Source: Lysinibacillus mangiferihumi
GTDB lineage: Bacteria > Bacillota > Bacilli > Bacillales_A > Planococcaceae
DNA length: 64,000 nucleotides
Reading direction: 5' to 3'
NCBI RefSeq assembly: GCF_003049665.1
Contig: NZ_PYWM01000007.1
Coordinates: 62,001-126,000, forward strand
Under the pieces are notes generated by a model. That model had not been told where the DNA came from. It searched no databases and was given only the letters and a program-made list of their open reading frames with translations. This document shows positions 1 through 8,097 of the stretch, in pieces (the first letter of the stretch is position 1; the number at the start of each line of letters is the position of its first letter). The translations under genes and the position numbers were made by a program.

Positions 1-121
1 CTTTTAAAGAAACAGGTGATAAATCATTTGCTAATACTGTGAAATCCGGAGCTTGGTCTCCAACCTTTACTTCGTTACCTATTAGTGTTACTGGACCCTT
101 TTTAAATGTAATTTGTGCCAT
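1..121 (-). CDS. tpx: Thiol peroxidase Tpx, N-terminal part (cut by window edge)
   Basis: Reading leftward from an ATG at 119-121, the frame stays open to the window edge. It encodes the typical start of the Tpx family (MAQITFKKGPVTLIGNEVKV, then GDQAPDFTVL). Tpx is a cytosolic atypical 2-Cys peroxiredoxin that reduces hydrogen and alkyl peroxides using thioredoxin. The catalytic cysteines lie outside the window. A strong ribosome site (AGGAGG) sits about 8 nt upstream. In B. subtilis tpx is also near sppA and yteJ, so the neighbourhood agrees. The family call rests on only 40 residues but the match is distinctive. Confidence 0.9.
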   Translation of the reverse strand, partial: MAQITFKKGPVTLIGNEVKVGDQAPDFTVLANDLSPVSLK

Positions 122-273
122 GTTAACGCCTCCTAATCATCATATGTACATAATCTTACTAAATGTAGGGAAATAATTGCAACTAGGACAGCTTATCTTC
201 ATGCAATTATTGTGATGGCTTGTCAGCTACCACTCCTATTTACACTGTTCACAAACATTTTTGAAGATAATTA

Positions 274-311
274 CAAAAAAATGTTAGATGACTGTAATCA
301 TCTAACATTTT
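274..311 (-). terminator. Rho-independent terminator of the sppA-RDD operon
   Basis: An 11-bp perfect inverted repeat (ATGTTAGATGA / TCATCTAACAT) with a 6-nt loop is followed, on the minus strand, by a run of seven T. It lies between the RDD gene end and tpx. Its stem and loop resemble two other terminators in this window (24603-24647 and 38608-38649). Confidence 0.85.
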
Positions 312-370
312 ACATATCAAAAATTTACCTCACTTTGTCAAGTCACTCAAAGTTATGTTTTGCCTGCTGA

Positions 371-979
371 TCATTCCTCAGGCTTCTCCTCCAACTTTTC
401 AGGCTCTTTAGCAGTTTCCTGAATAGTTGCTGGCGTTTGTACTGTTGCTTGCACAGTTTCTTTTGCTATATACACCTTTTCATGAACAACCGTAGTCTCC
501 GCAAAATAATCATGTATACCTTGATTGTCAGGTAAAATCGCAACTAAAATATACAGCGGCGTAAAGATATTACTGATTAAGCGACCAATCCATTCTCTGA
601 ACAGCACATCTGACCATTGGAGTTTATCATGTTTCAGCGATACAACGCGTAACCCTAATGCCATTTTCCCTAAAGTTTGCCCGAAAAATTTCGTCATCAA
701 AACAAAGTAACAATAATAAAGAACAGCTGAAATAATTGAGATAGGTGCATACCACACCGATTCTGATAATGACCAGTCCATTAAGTAAAATATTGGATTA
801 ACAGCAATTCCTATTATTGCAGAAATAATTAATCCATCTAGGACAAATGCCCAAAAACGTACCCAAAACCCTGCGGTCTTCAATTCATAGTTTGTCATCA
901 CTGTAGGCGTCACTGTTTTATCTAGCAATTCTTGGCTTATCGAGGGTGTCCCTTGCAAAACGAAATCATTGTTTGTCAT
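371..979 (-). CDS. yteJ: RDD-family integral membrane protein (YteJ-like)
   Basis: 202 aa. After a polar N-terminus of about 35 residues the protein has the RDD pattern (GFWVRFWAFVLDGLIISAI), a second hydrophobic segment around residues 75-100, and the conserved GQTLGKMALGLRVV stretch followed by FREWIGR. The C-terminal 40 residues are rich in Glu, Thr and Pro and probably cytosolic. The function of RDD proteins is mostly unknown; some have been linked to ion or solute transport. The start is fixed by AAGGAGGG just upstream. It follows sppA by 12 nt, the same pairing as sppA-yteJ in B. subtilis, so the two are probably co-transcribed. Confidence 0.82.
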   Translation of the reverse strand: MTNNDFVLQGTPSISQELLDKTVTPTVMTNYELKTAGFWVRFWAFVLDGLIISAIIGIAVNPIFYLMDWSLSESVWYAPISIISAVLYYCYFVLMTKFFGQTLGKMALGLRVVSLKHDKLQWSDVLFREWIGRLISNIFTPLYILVAILPDNQGIHDYFAETTVVHEKVYIAKETVQATVQTPATIQETAKEPEKLEEKPEE

Positions 980-991
980 GGTATGCCCTCC

Positions 992-2005
992 TTAGTATTC
1001 ACCATATAAATACATCATTTTTGGTGCCTTGTATTCCGTCATAATTTTCATCAACATTTTTTCTTCAGCCGAAGGACCAAATAGTGAACCTACTTTCATG
1101 CCAATTAATGACGGTAAGCCTCCTTGATTATACGAGTATTCGAAAAGGACAGCATCCTCTAATCCAAAATCTTGTCGTAAAGCTGCAATTGCCGCTTGCT
1201 CATCGCCAATTTCGTCAATTAAGCCTGCTTCAAGTGCCTTTGTACCGCCAAGAATTCGACCATCTGCTACCTTTTTTACATCTGCTTCAGACATATTTCG
1301 TCCTTTTTCAACTATATCAACGAACTCTTCATACGATTCATTAATCATATCTTGCATCATAGCACGTTCTTCTGCAGTAATTTCACGCGTAGGGCTTAGC
1401 ATATCTTTATGTTGCCCTGATTTAAACGTTTCAAATTTCACGCCAACTTTTTCGGCTAATTCCTGATAATTAATAGATTGCATAATGACACCAATAGAAC
1501 CTGTTATTGTATCACGATGTGCATAAATTTTATCTGCTGGTGCTGAAATGTAGTAACCACCCGACGCTGCCATTGAATCCATAGACACGTAGATAGGAAT
1601 TTCACGCTCTTCTTTAATTTCTAACAATTTCTTATAAATTTCTGCCGATTCCTTTACTCCACCACCTGGAGTATTCACACTTAGTACAATCCCCTGTACT
1701 GTATCATCAGCTAAAATATTATCCAATTGATTTAAGAAAAACTGGTGATCGTAAGAAACGGATTGCCATAATGAATTCGATCCAACATCTTGAATCGTCC
1801 CATCCACTTTCAAATATGCGATACGTTTTGTATGATCTTCACCTTCAATAACCGTTTCGTATACATCTAAATTTTTGCCAGCCATCACGCTATCAAAATT
1901 ACTAAAGAAATCTGATTTAAAAATTGCCATAATCGTGTTAAGTCCTAATGAAAACACTAATAACACAGCTGCAACTGCTAAGGCTATCCACCTTTTTGTA
2001 TTCAT
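992..2005 (-). CDS. sppA: Signal peptide peptidase SppA (S49 serine protease)
   Basis: 337 aa. One N-terminal membrane anchor (residues about 6-28) precedes the S49 protease domain. The SMAASGGYYIS motif holds the likely nucleophile Ser148, and FKSGQHKDM near residues 194-201 supplies the general-base Lys, giving the Ser-Lys dyad of Gram-positive SppA. TGSIGVI and NTPGGG are further family signatures. The enzyme sits in the membrane and degrades left-over signal peptides. Length is close to the B. subtilis protein (about 335 aa). AGGAGGCGA upstream of the ATG supports the start. It is the first gene of a two-gene operon with the RDD gene. Confidence 0.93.
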   Translation of the reverse strand: MNTKRWIALAVAAVLLVFSLGLNTIMAIFKSDFFSNFDSVMAGKNLDVYETVIEGEDHTKRIAYLKVDGTIQDVGSNSLWQSVSYDHQFFLNQLDNILADDTVQGIVLSVNTPGGGVKESAEIYKKLLEIKEEREIPIYVSMDSMAASGGYYISAPADKIYAHRDTITGSIGVIMQSINYQELAEKVGVKFETFKSGQHKDMLSPTREITAEERAMMQDMINESYEEFVDIVEKGRNMSEADVKKVADGRILGGTKALEAGLIDEIGDEQAAIAALRQDFGLEDAVLFEYSYNQGGLPSLIGMKVGSLFGPSAEEKMLMKIMTEYKAPKMMYLYGEY

Positions 2006-2126
2006 ATAATCGCCTCCTCTTCACGTTATACGTCTAAATGTCCAAAACGTTTCATTTTTAAGTAATTTTTATGTAAAAGTTTTTCTCATGTTTATTATTT
2101 TGCCATAAATTAAATGGGAAATGTAT

Positions 2127-2172
2127 AAAAAAATCAAAAGTTCATCATAAAGCATGAACTTTGATTTTTCGA
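2127..2172 (-). terminator. Terminator after the acyl-CoA synthetase gene
   Basis: On the minus strand AAATCAAAGTTCAT pairs with ATGAACTTTTGATTT around a short loop and is followed by seven T. It lies just downstream of the stop at 2193, between this gene and sppA, which therefore probably has its own promoter. Confidence 0.85.
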
Positions 2173-2192
2173 CATTATTTCCTAGGAAATAA

Positions 2193-3779
2193 TTATTGCT
2201 GTGTGTAATGGGCTTTTTCTTGTTGTCGTAATTCGACACGACGGATTTTTCCAGATGCGGTCTTTGGTAATGCTTCAACAAATTCAATTGCCCGTGGATA
2301 TTTATAAGGTGCTGTCATCAGCTTCACATGGTTTTGTAGCTTTTGAATAAGCGTATCATCACCTGTCACTCCTTCACGCAAGACGATAAAGGCTTTCACT
2401 ATATTTCCTCTTACTTCATCAGGGCTTGCCACAACAGCAGCTTCTTTGACAGTAGGATGCTTCATTAAGGCATCTTCCACTTCAAATGGCCCAATTGTAT
2501 AGCCTGACGAAATAATGACATCATCACCACGTCCCTCAAACCAAAAATAGCCATCTGCATCTTTATATGCTCGGTCACCGGTAATATACCAATCTCCACG
2601 GAATTGCATGCTAGTGCGTTCTGGATCCTTGAAATACTTTTTAAACAGTGCTGGGGTTTGACGATGAACAGCAATATCTCCAACAACGCCATCAGCAACA
2701 GGATTTCCAAAATCATCAATAATTTCGACTGTATTGCCTGGTGTCGGTTTACCCATAGAGCCGACGCGAGCATCCATGCCAACCAGTGTCCCAACAAGCA
2801 ATGTATTTTCTGTTTGGCCATAGCCATCACGCACTTGAATATTAAAAGTTTTTGAAAACACTTTAACGACTTCACTATTTAACGGCTCACCCGCTGATAC
2901 AGCTTGACGGATGGCACTTAAATTATAGTCCTGTAAATTGTTAAGTGCGGCCATAAAGCGATATTCCGTTGGGGTACAACATAACACATTGACTTTAAAT
3001 TTTTCTAGCAATGACAAGTAAGTCGAAGCATCAAATTTTCCTTTATAGACAAATGCTGTTGCTCCACTACCTAACGTTGCTAAGAACGGACTCCAAATCC
3101 ATTTTTGCCAACCAGGTGCGGCAGTAGCCCAGACTATATCATTTTCTTGGACACCTAACCAATTCGGTGCTGTCGTACGTAAATGCGCATAACCCCAGCT
3201 ATGTGTATGAACAGCTGCCTTAGGATTCCCTGTTGTCCCACTTGTATAAGCTAAAAAGGCATGATCTGTACTTTTTGTCGGTGTGGGGTTTGTATAATTG
3301 GTAGGATGTTCCTTCATTTTTTCAAGCAATGGTTGCCATGGTGCATGCGCGTGACCAATAACGAATTGCATAATTCCTTTTAAATTTGTTACGTCGTCAA
3401 ATTGCTCAATATATGGCTCATAGGCGATAATACCTTTGGCATTGGCATGTGTAATACGATATTCAATATCCTTTGTACGTAACATTTCAGAGCTAGGGAT
3501 AATAGTTAAACCCGCTTTCAGTGCCGCTATGTAAACAATATAAGCTTCGACAGATCTTGGAACCATCACTAATAGCACATCGCCCTTCGTTAAACCCTGC
3601 GAAGTAAATACATGGGCAGCCTGATTCGCCTTCTCCAGTAAATTTGCGTATGTAATATATTGAATTTCTTCGTTGTCATTATAAACTATTAATGCATTTT
3701 TAGATGGATCTTGAGCATACTTTTCAATTTCCTCCACAATGTTATACCATTCTGGTGCAATTAAATCCTGTCTTTTCAT
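2193..3779 (-). CDS. mbcS: Acyl-CoA synthetase, AMP-forming (MbcS/YtcI-like)
   Basis: 528 aa from the chosen start. ANL superfamily: AMP-binding P-loop YTSGTTGNPKA, the motif GYGQTE, adenylate-binding GDRAYKD, the hinge FEGRGDDVI and the C-terminal catalytic lysine region LPKTASGKIRR. Such enzymes activate short or branched carboxylic acids to acyl-CoA through acyl-AMP. MbcS of B. subtilis (529 aa) acts on 2-methylbutyrate and related acids for branched-chain fatty acid synthesis, and lies near sppA-yteJ, so length and position favour that orthologue. The substrate is inferred. An in-frame ATG exists further upstream at 3836, but GGAGGA sits just before the ATG ATG pair at 3782/3779, so the start belongs there. 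Confidence 0.82.
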   Translation of the reverse strand: MKRQDLIAPEWYNIVEEIEKYAQDPSKNALIVYNDNEEIQYITYANLLEKANQAAHVFTSQGLTKGDVLLVMVPRSVEAYIVYIAALKAGLTIIPSSEMLRTKDIEYRITHANAKGIIAYEPYIEQFDDVTNLKGIMQFVIGHAHAPWQPLLEKMKEHPTNYTNPTPTKSTDHAFLAYTSGTTGNPKAAVHTHSWGYAHLRTTAPNWLGVQENDIVWATAAPGWQKWIWSPFLATLGSGATAFVYKGKFDASTYLSLLEKFKVNVLCCTPTEYRFMAALNNLQDYNLSAIRQAVSAGEPLNSEVVKVFSKTFNIQVRDGYGQTENTLLVGTLVGMDARVGSMGKPTPGNTVEIIDDFGNPVADGVVGDIAVHRQTPALFKKYFKDPERTSMQFRGDWYITGDRAYKDADGYFWFEGRGDDVIISSGYTIGPFEVEDALMKHPTVKEAAVVASPDEVRGNIVKAFIVLREGVTGDDTLIQKLQNHVKLMTAPYKYPRAIEFVEALPKTASGKIRRVELRQQEKAHYTQQ

Positions 3780-3927
3780 CATAACTTCCTCCTTAATACT
3801 AGGTTCATTATAAAACTCATTTTTTACGATTTTCAATGGAAGGACCCTATTTTAAAAAAGTCATGACAATTATCATGGTCTAGTATATGGCATCAGTCAC
3901 TGCTTTCCAAATAATGATAAAATGCTA

Positions 3928-3956
3928 TTGAATACTACGAAAAGGTATGTTACATT
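3928..3956 (+). promoter_or_regulatory. Sigma-A-type promoter of the thiM operon
   Basis: TTGAAT and TACATT are separated by 17 nt, about 25 nt ahead of the TPP aptamer. The spacing and the position at the head of the riboswitch leader support it; no experimental evidence is available here. Confidence 0.6.
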
Positions 3957-3980
3957 TTGGTCAACTAAAATTTTCATGAT

Positions 3981-4065
3981 TGCAGGGGGACTCTTGTGAG
4001 TTGAGAAGGTAAAACCTGACCCTTTGAACCTGTTAGTTAATACTGACGTAGGGAGCAACACACAT
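3981..4065 (+). promoter_or_regulatory. TPP riboswitch (THI element) aptamer
   Basis: The conserved THI-box blocks are present in order: GGGGGACTC, GTTGAGA, ACCTGACCCTTTGAACCTG (4013-4031) and TACTGACGTAGGGA (4040-4053). They form the thiamine pyrophosphate aptamer. Binding of TPP would favour the downstream terminator (4078-4131) and switch off thiM-thiD-thiE. Confidence 0.95.
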
Positions 4066-4077
4066 CTTATTATTGAT

Positions 4078-4131
4078 GAAAAGCTCTTTTTACGTGTGCC
4101 TTGTGCCCGAATGAAAAAGAGCTTTTTTTGC
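4078..4131 (+). terminator. Riboswitch-controlled intrinsic terminator
   Basis: AAAAGCTCTTTTT pairs with AAAAAGAGCTTTT and is followed by a T run, directly between the TPP aptamer and thiM. This is the expression platform. An open frame from 4101 runs through this hairpin, but it is leader RNA, not coding. Confidence 0.9.
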
Positions 4132-4163
4132 ATGCTTACGTCCACCAAAAGAGGAGGACTAAA

Positions 4164-4919
4164 ATGGTTTTTCAAACGATTCGTAAAAAACAACCGTTGA
4201 TTCACTGCATTACCAATTATGTAGTGGCAAATTTTCAAGCAAATGGCTTACTAGCAATAGGTGCATCACCGGTAATGGCGGATGATCCGCAGGAAGTCGA
4301 AGAAATGGTATCCATCGCATCAGCGTTATTAGTAAATATCGGAACGCTTACTACACGAACAAAAGAGTCGATGTTACTTGCAGGAAAAAAAGCGAATGCC
4401 CTTGGTATACCAGTAATTTTGGACCCAGTAGCTGCTGGCGCTACAGCATACCGCAAACAAACGGTACTACAGTTATTAGACACAATTCATTTTGCTGTTA
4501 TCCGCTGTAATGTTGGCGAACTTGCCGCGATTGCTAATGTACAATGGCAACAAAAAGGTGTTGATAGTGGTACTGGTTCCATATCTGTAGAGGATAAAGC
4601 AAAAGAAATAGCAAAAAAATATAATTGCATCGTGATTGTAACAGGTGAAAAAGATTTTATAACCGATGGGAACCTTGCGCAATGGATTGTTGGTGGTCAT
4701 ACTCGAATGACAGAAGTGACAGGTACTGGCTGTTTATTAAGCGCAATTTGTTGTGCTGCTTATATTGCGGGCAATGAGCCTTTTTCCCAATTATGTGATA
4801 CATTAACGAGCTATAAAAAAATTGCTGAACATGCTCATTCGGCTGCTCAATATAATGGTGATTTTGCTGTGGCAGTCTTAAACGAATTGCATCGTTTATC
4901 GAAGGACGGTGATATTTGA
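4164..4919 (+). CDS. thiM: Hydroxyethylthiazole kinase ThiM
   Basis: 251 aa. ThiM phosphorylates 4-methyl-5-(2-hydroxyethyl)thiazole with ATP in the thiazole salvage branch of thiamine synthesis. Family signatures are PLIHCITNYVVANFQANGLL near the N-terminus, ILDPVAAGATAYR in the substrate pocket and EVTGTGCLLSA with the catalytic Cys of the ribokinase-like fold. The ATG at 4164 has GAGGAGG 6 nt upstream; an upstream in-frame ATG at 4101 lies in the terminator and is rejected. It overlaps thiD by 4 nt. Transcription is set by the TPP riboswitch. Confidence 0.95.
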   Translation: MVFQTIRKKQPLIHCITNYVVANFQANGLLAIGASPVMADDPQEVEEMVSIASALLVNIGTLTTRTKESMLLAGKKANALGIPVILDPVAAGATAYRKQTVLQLLDTIHFAVIRCNVGELAAIANVQWQQKGVDSGTGSISVEDKAKEIAKKYNCIVIVTGEKDFITDGNLAQWIVGGHTRMTEVTGTGCLLSAICCAAYIAGNEPFSQLCDTLTSYKKIAEHAHSAAQYNGDFAVAVLNELHRLSKDGDI

Positions 4920-5746
4920 TGCACATTGTTACAACAATAGCGGGCTCTGATAGCGGTGGCGGTGCAGGTATCCAAGCGGATTTAAAAACATTTCAAGAAT
5001 TAGATGTATTCGGAACGTCCGTAATTACAGCTTTAACTGCCCAAAACACACAAGGTGTCATGGATGTGCTACCAATTGAACAAGCCTTTATAAATAAACA
5101 ATTTCATGCTCTCTTAGAGGATTTTCCAATTAGCGCCATTAAGACTGGCATGCTTTTTTCCTCTGATATTATTCGTACAATTGCACTAGCTATGACGAAT
5201 TTAACCATCCCTCTTATTGTTGATCCTGTCATGATTGCAAAGGGCGGTGAAACTTTATTACAACAAGAAGCTGTGGAGGCATTAAGAAACAATTTATTAC
5301 CACTTGCCACGATTGTAACGCCAAATATACCAGAAGCTGAAACATTAACTGCAAGAAAAATCGAAACCGTGTCTGACATTCGACTTGCGGCGCAATCGTT
5401 ACTACAGCTAGGTGTTCAATGCGTGATTATCAAAGGTGGCCATCTAGCCAACAAAGATTTTGCTGTAGATTATGTATTTTTTAAAAATGGCAAATCATTC
5501 TCAATGCAGACTAGTCGAATTGCGACCAAAAATACACACGGGACAGGGTGTACATTTTCTGCCGCATTAACAGCTTTTATCGGCCGTCAAATGCCGATAG
5601 AACAAGCCATTGTTGAGGCTAAGAAATTCATTCAACTAGCAATTACTCATAACTTATCGATTGGTCATGGCAATGGACCAACAAATCATTTTGCTTACCA
5701 AAAATTTAAAGAAAGTTGCGAGGTGACTATAGGTGAAACGCAGTGA
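4916..5746 (+). CDS. thiD: Hydroxymethylpyrimidine/phosphomethylpyrimidine kinase ThiD
   Basis: 276 aa. The ribokinase-fold protein starts with TIAGSDSGGGAGIQADLKTF (substrate-binding motif) and has DPVMIAKGG, the mid-motif TPNIPEAE and the C-terminal THGTGCTFSAALTAF with the anion-hole glycine and catalytic Cys. It phosphorylates HMP and then HMP-P to HMP-PP. Two start codons stand side by side (4916 and 4919); both overlap the thiM stop, so translation is probably coupled. It overlaps thiE by 14 nt. B. subtilis has two ThiD-type enzymes; position between thiM and thiE supports ThiD proper. Confidence 0.93.
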   Translation: MMHIVTTIAGSDSGGGAGIQADLKTFQELDVFGTSVITALTAQNTQGVMDVLPIEQAFINKQFHALLEDFPISAIKTGMLFSSDIIRTIALAMTNLTIPLIVDPVMIAKGGETLLQQEAVEALRNNLLPLATIVTPNIPEAETLTARKIETVSDIRLAAQSLLQLGVQCVIIKGGHLANKDFAVDYVFFKNGKSFSMQTSRIATKNTHGTGCTFSAALTAFIGRQMPIEQAIVEAKKFIQLAITHNLSIGHGNGPTNHFAYQKFKESCEVTIGETQ

Positions 5747-6362
5747 TTTGCAGCTCTATTTTATAATGGGCACAGCGAATGCCAAAATCAAACAACCATT
5801 AGCAATACTTGAGGAAGCATTGCAAGCTGGTATTACAATGTTCCAATTTCGAGAAAAAGGATCAGATGCACTAACTGATGAACATTATGAACATTTTGCC
5901 CGTCAATGCCAAAAACGATGTCATCACTACAATGTTCCATTTATCGTAAATGATGATATTGAGCTTGCCTTAAAGCTCAAGGCAGACGGTATTCATATTG
6001 GACAAGATGATTGTCCCATCTCGCTAGTAAGAGAAAAAATTGGTGAGGAAATAATACTTGGTGTATCGGTTCATACAGCGGATGAATTACAAATCGCTAT
6101 AGAAAATGGCGCAGATTATGTAGGGATTGGTCCCATATTTGCCACCACTTCTAAAAACGATGCCAAGGCGCCAAGTGGTACTGAATTTTTACAACAAGCA
6201 CGCCGTCATTATCCCGAGTTGCCGATTGTAGCAATTGGTGGCATTAACTGTCAGAATACAGAAACTGTATTAAAAGCTGGTGCAGACGGTGTAGCAGTTA
6301 TTTCCGCAATTTGTGAAAGTCATAATATTCACCAAACCGTTGAGACCTTTAAATCGTATTGA
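5733..6362 (+). CDS. thiE: Thiamine-phosphate synthase ThiE
   Basis: 209 aa TIM-barrel enzyme that joins HMP-PP and thiazole phosphate to thiamine monophosphate. Diagnostic motifs: MFQFREKG, PFIVNDDIELALKLKADGIH, GQDD, GVSVHTADEL, ADYVGIGPIFATTSK and IVAIGGIN. The start is GTG at 5733 with GAGGTG about 7 nt upstream, inside the end of thiD. It is the last gene of the riboswitch-controlled salvage operon; thiC and the thiazole synthesis genes are not in this window. Confidence 0.94.
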   Translation: MKRSDLQLYFIMGTANAKIKQPLAILEEALQAGITMFQFREKGSDALTDEHYEHFARQCQKRCHHYNVPFIVNDDIELALKLKADGIHIGQDDCPISLVREKIGEEIILGVSVHTADELQIAIENGADYVGIGPIFATTSKNDAKAPSGTEFLQQARRHYPELPIVAIGGINCQNTETVLKAGADGVAVISAICESHNIHQTVETFKSY

Positions 6363-6410
6363 TTAAATAATTCGAGTTACGCCAGTCATAAAAAAAGTAA
6401 AAATAAACAA

Positions 6411-6448
6411 ACTAAAACCAGTGCCTTTTACGGTCACTGGTTTTAAGT
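6411..6448. terminator. Shared terminator between thiE and the SASP gene
   Basis: AAAACCAGTGCC pairs with GGTCACTGGTTTT (one bulge) between two convergent genes. T-rich tails follow on both strands, more clearly on the minus strand. Confidence 0.75.
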
Positions 6449-6469
6449 TCAATAAATGCTTTTTTGCAA

Positions 6470-6676
6470 TTATTGTTTTGGCATACCTTTTAATTGAGAT
6501 TCTGCCATTTGTACAAGACGTTTAGTGATTTCACCACCAACGGAACCGTTAGCACGAGCTGATGCGTCAGCTCCTAATTGAACACCAAATTCTTGTGCAA
6601 TTTCGTATTTCATTTGATCAAGCGCTTGTTGTACACCAGGTACTGCAAGCTTGTTTGAACTGTTGTTGTTTGTCAT
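6470..6676 (-). CDS. Alpha/beta-type small acid-soluble spore protein
   Basis: 68 aa. SASPs coat spore DNA and protect it from UV and heat. The sequence has the family core [20 protein letters not shown], with the germination-protease cleavage region YEIAQEFGV, and the second conserved block [13 protein letters not shown]. The start is the ATG at 6676, placed 6 nt after AAGGAGGTG; a longer frame from 6685 begins inside that ribosome site. A CATTCTA box with a TCGTAT-like box about 18 nt earlier could be a sigma-G promoter, but the match is loose. Monocistronic, with terminators on both sides. It marks the organism as a spore former. Confidence 0.93.
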   Translation of the reverse strand: MTNNNSSNKLAVPGVQQALDQMKYEIAQEFGVQLGADASARANGSVGGEITKRLVQMAESQLKGMPKQ

Positions 6677-6778
6677 GTCTCTCACCTCCTTGTGAATATA
6701 GAATGTGCGATATTCGATTTTTAATACGAAAATTTTAAAGGTAAAATGTAACTCTAAAGGAAAAAGACTAGAAAATAT

Positions 6779-6816
6779 AAAAAAACCGTCCCAAATTACA
6801 AATTTGAGACGGTTTC
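6779..6816 (-). terminator. Terminator of the nifZ-thiI operon
   Basis: On the minus strand AAACCGTCTCAAATTT pairs with AATTTGGGACGGTTT and runs into a seven-T tract. Confidence 0.85.
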
Positions 6817-6888
6817 CTTCTTATTATAATGTCGTTATTGGTCTTTATAAGAAAAGAACATTCTTTTTAGTTTAAATCCGTAAATTTT

Positions 6889-8097
6889 TTATAAAAGATC
6901 TGCAAATTTATCTTTAGGCTGTTCTTTTTTCGGGAAAATGTACACTTCACGGTTTTTCACAGCACGTTCGATTAGTTCATCAAAATCAGAAAAGCTTTCA
7001 TAATGCTCTACTTTTTCAAGCTTTGGCTTTGTTTTCGGACTAGCTGGGGTGAAAATTGTACAGCAATCCTCAAATGGCTGGATTGACGTTTCATATGTGC
7101 CGATTTTTTCTGCAATATCAATAATTTCTAATTTATCATTTGAAATAAGCGGACGTAAAATTGGTGTATTCGTTACAGCATTAATCGCCGTTAAACTTTC
7201 TAGCGTCTGACTTGCTACTTGTCCAAGACTTTCACCTGTCACAATGGCAAGTGCATTAATTTCCTCACGTACTTTATCTGCCACCTTTAACATCATGCGA
7301 CGTGTTGTTGTCATTGACACATTGGACGGCACTCTGTCTTTAATAAGTACTTGGATTTCTGTAAATGGAATAACATGCAGGCGAATACTTGCACCAAATT
7401 TTGTTAGTTCATTTGCAAGTACTTTTACTTTTTCCAATGAATTTTGACTTGTATACGGTGGGCTAAAGAAATGAATTGCTTCTAAACGTACACCGCGTTT
7501 CATCATTAAATACCCTGCAACAGGACTATCAATACCGCCTGACAGCATTAATAATGATTTGCCGTTAGAGCCAACTGGCATACCACCTGCGCCTGGAATC
7601 ACTTGCGCCATCATATAGGTTGAATCGTGGCGTACTTCCACTCGTAATTCTACATCTGGATGTTTCACTTTTACTGATAAGTTTTGATATTGCGGTAAAA
7701 CATGCCCACCAATTTCGCGTTGAATGCTGTGAGAATCTAATGGGAATGTTTTATCTGTACGTTTCACTTCAACTTTAAATGTTAGCTGTTGATCTTTAAA
7801 TGTATCCATGATTGTAAGCGCAAGTTGCTTCATGGCATCCATATCTTTTTCACAGGCAGCAACTGGGCTAAATGATTGAATTCCAAAAATTTTCGGTAAG
7901 CCTGCTAATAAAACATCCATCTGTGCTTCATCTTGAATGGCAATAAACATTCGGTCGCGTTCTGTGCGGATGTGTAAATGGCCTAAATCTGCAAATGCAT
8001 AGCGAATATTTTCACGTAAACGGCGGATAAAGTCCATTTTATTACGTCCTTTTGTCGATAGTTCGCCATATCGAATTAAAATTTCTTTCCAAATCAT
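6889..8097 (-). CDS. thiI: tRNA 4-thiouridine sulfurtransferase ThiI
   Basis: 402 aa. N-terminal ferredoxin-like and THUMP region (residues about 1-165, starting ILIRYGELSTKGRN) followed by the adenylating PP-loop MLSGGIDSPVAGY. CTIF.P and KTKPK blocks lie near the C-terminus. It lacks the C-terminal rhodanese domain of the enteric enzyme, as is normal for Bacillus ThiI, which is served by a dedicated cysteine desulfurase. It makes 4-thiouridine at tRNA position 8, a near-UV sensor. The ATG overlaps the nifZ stop by 4 nt (ATGA), so the pair is translationally coupled. Confidence 0.95.
   Translation of the reverse strand: MIWKEILIRYGELSTKGRNKMDFIRRLRENIRYAFADLGHLHIRTERDRMFIAIQDEAQMDVLLAGLPKIFGIQSFSPVAACEKDMDAMKQLALTIMDTFKDQQLTFKVEVKRTDKTFPLDSHSIQREIGGHVLPQYQNLSVKVKHPDVELRVEVRHDSTYMMAQVIPGAGGMPVGSNGKSLLMLSGGIDSPVAGYLMMKRGVRLEAIHFFSPPYTSQNSLEKVKVLANELTKFGASIRLHVIPFTEIQVLIKDRVPSNVSMTTTRRMMLKVADKVREEINALAIVTGESLGQVASQTLESLTAINAVTNTPILRPLISNDKLEIIDIAEKIGTYETSIQPFEDCCTIFTPASPKTKPKLEKVEHYESFSDFDELIERAVKNREVYIFPKKEQPKDKFADLL

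Noticed and set aside
4101-4163. N-terminal extension of ThiM
   Set aside because: It would run through the riboswitch terminator; a strong ribosome site stands before the ATG at 4164.
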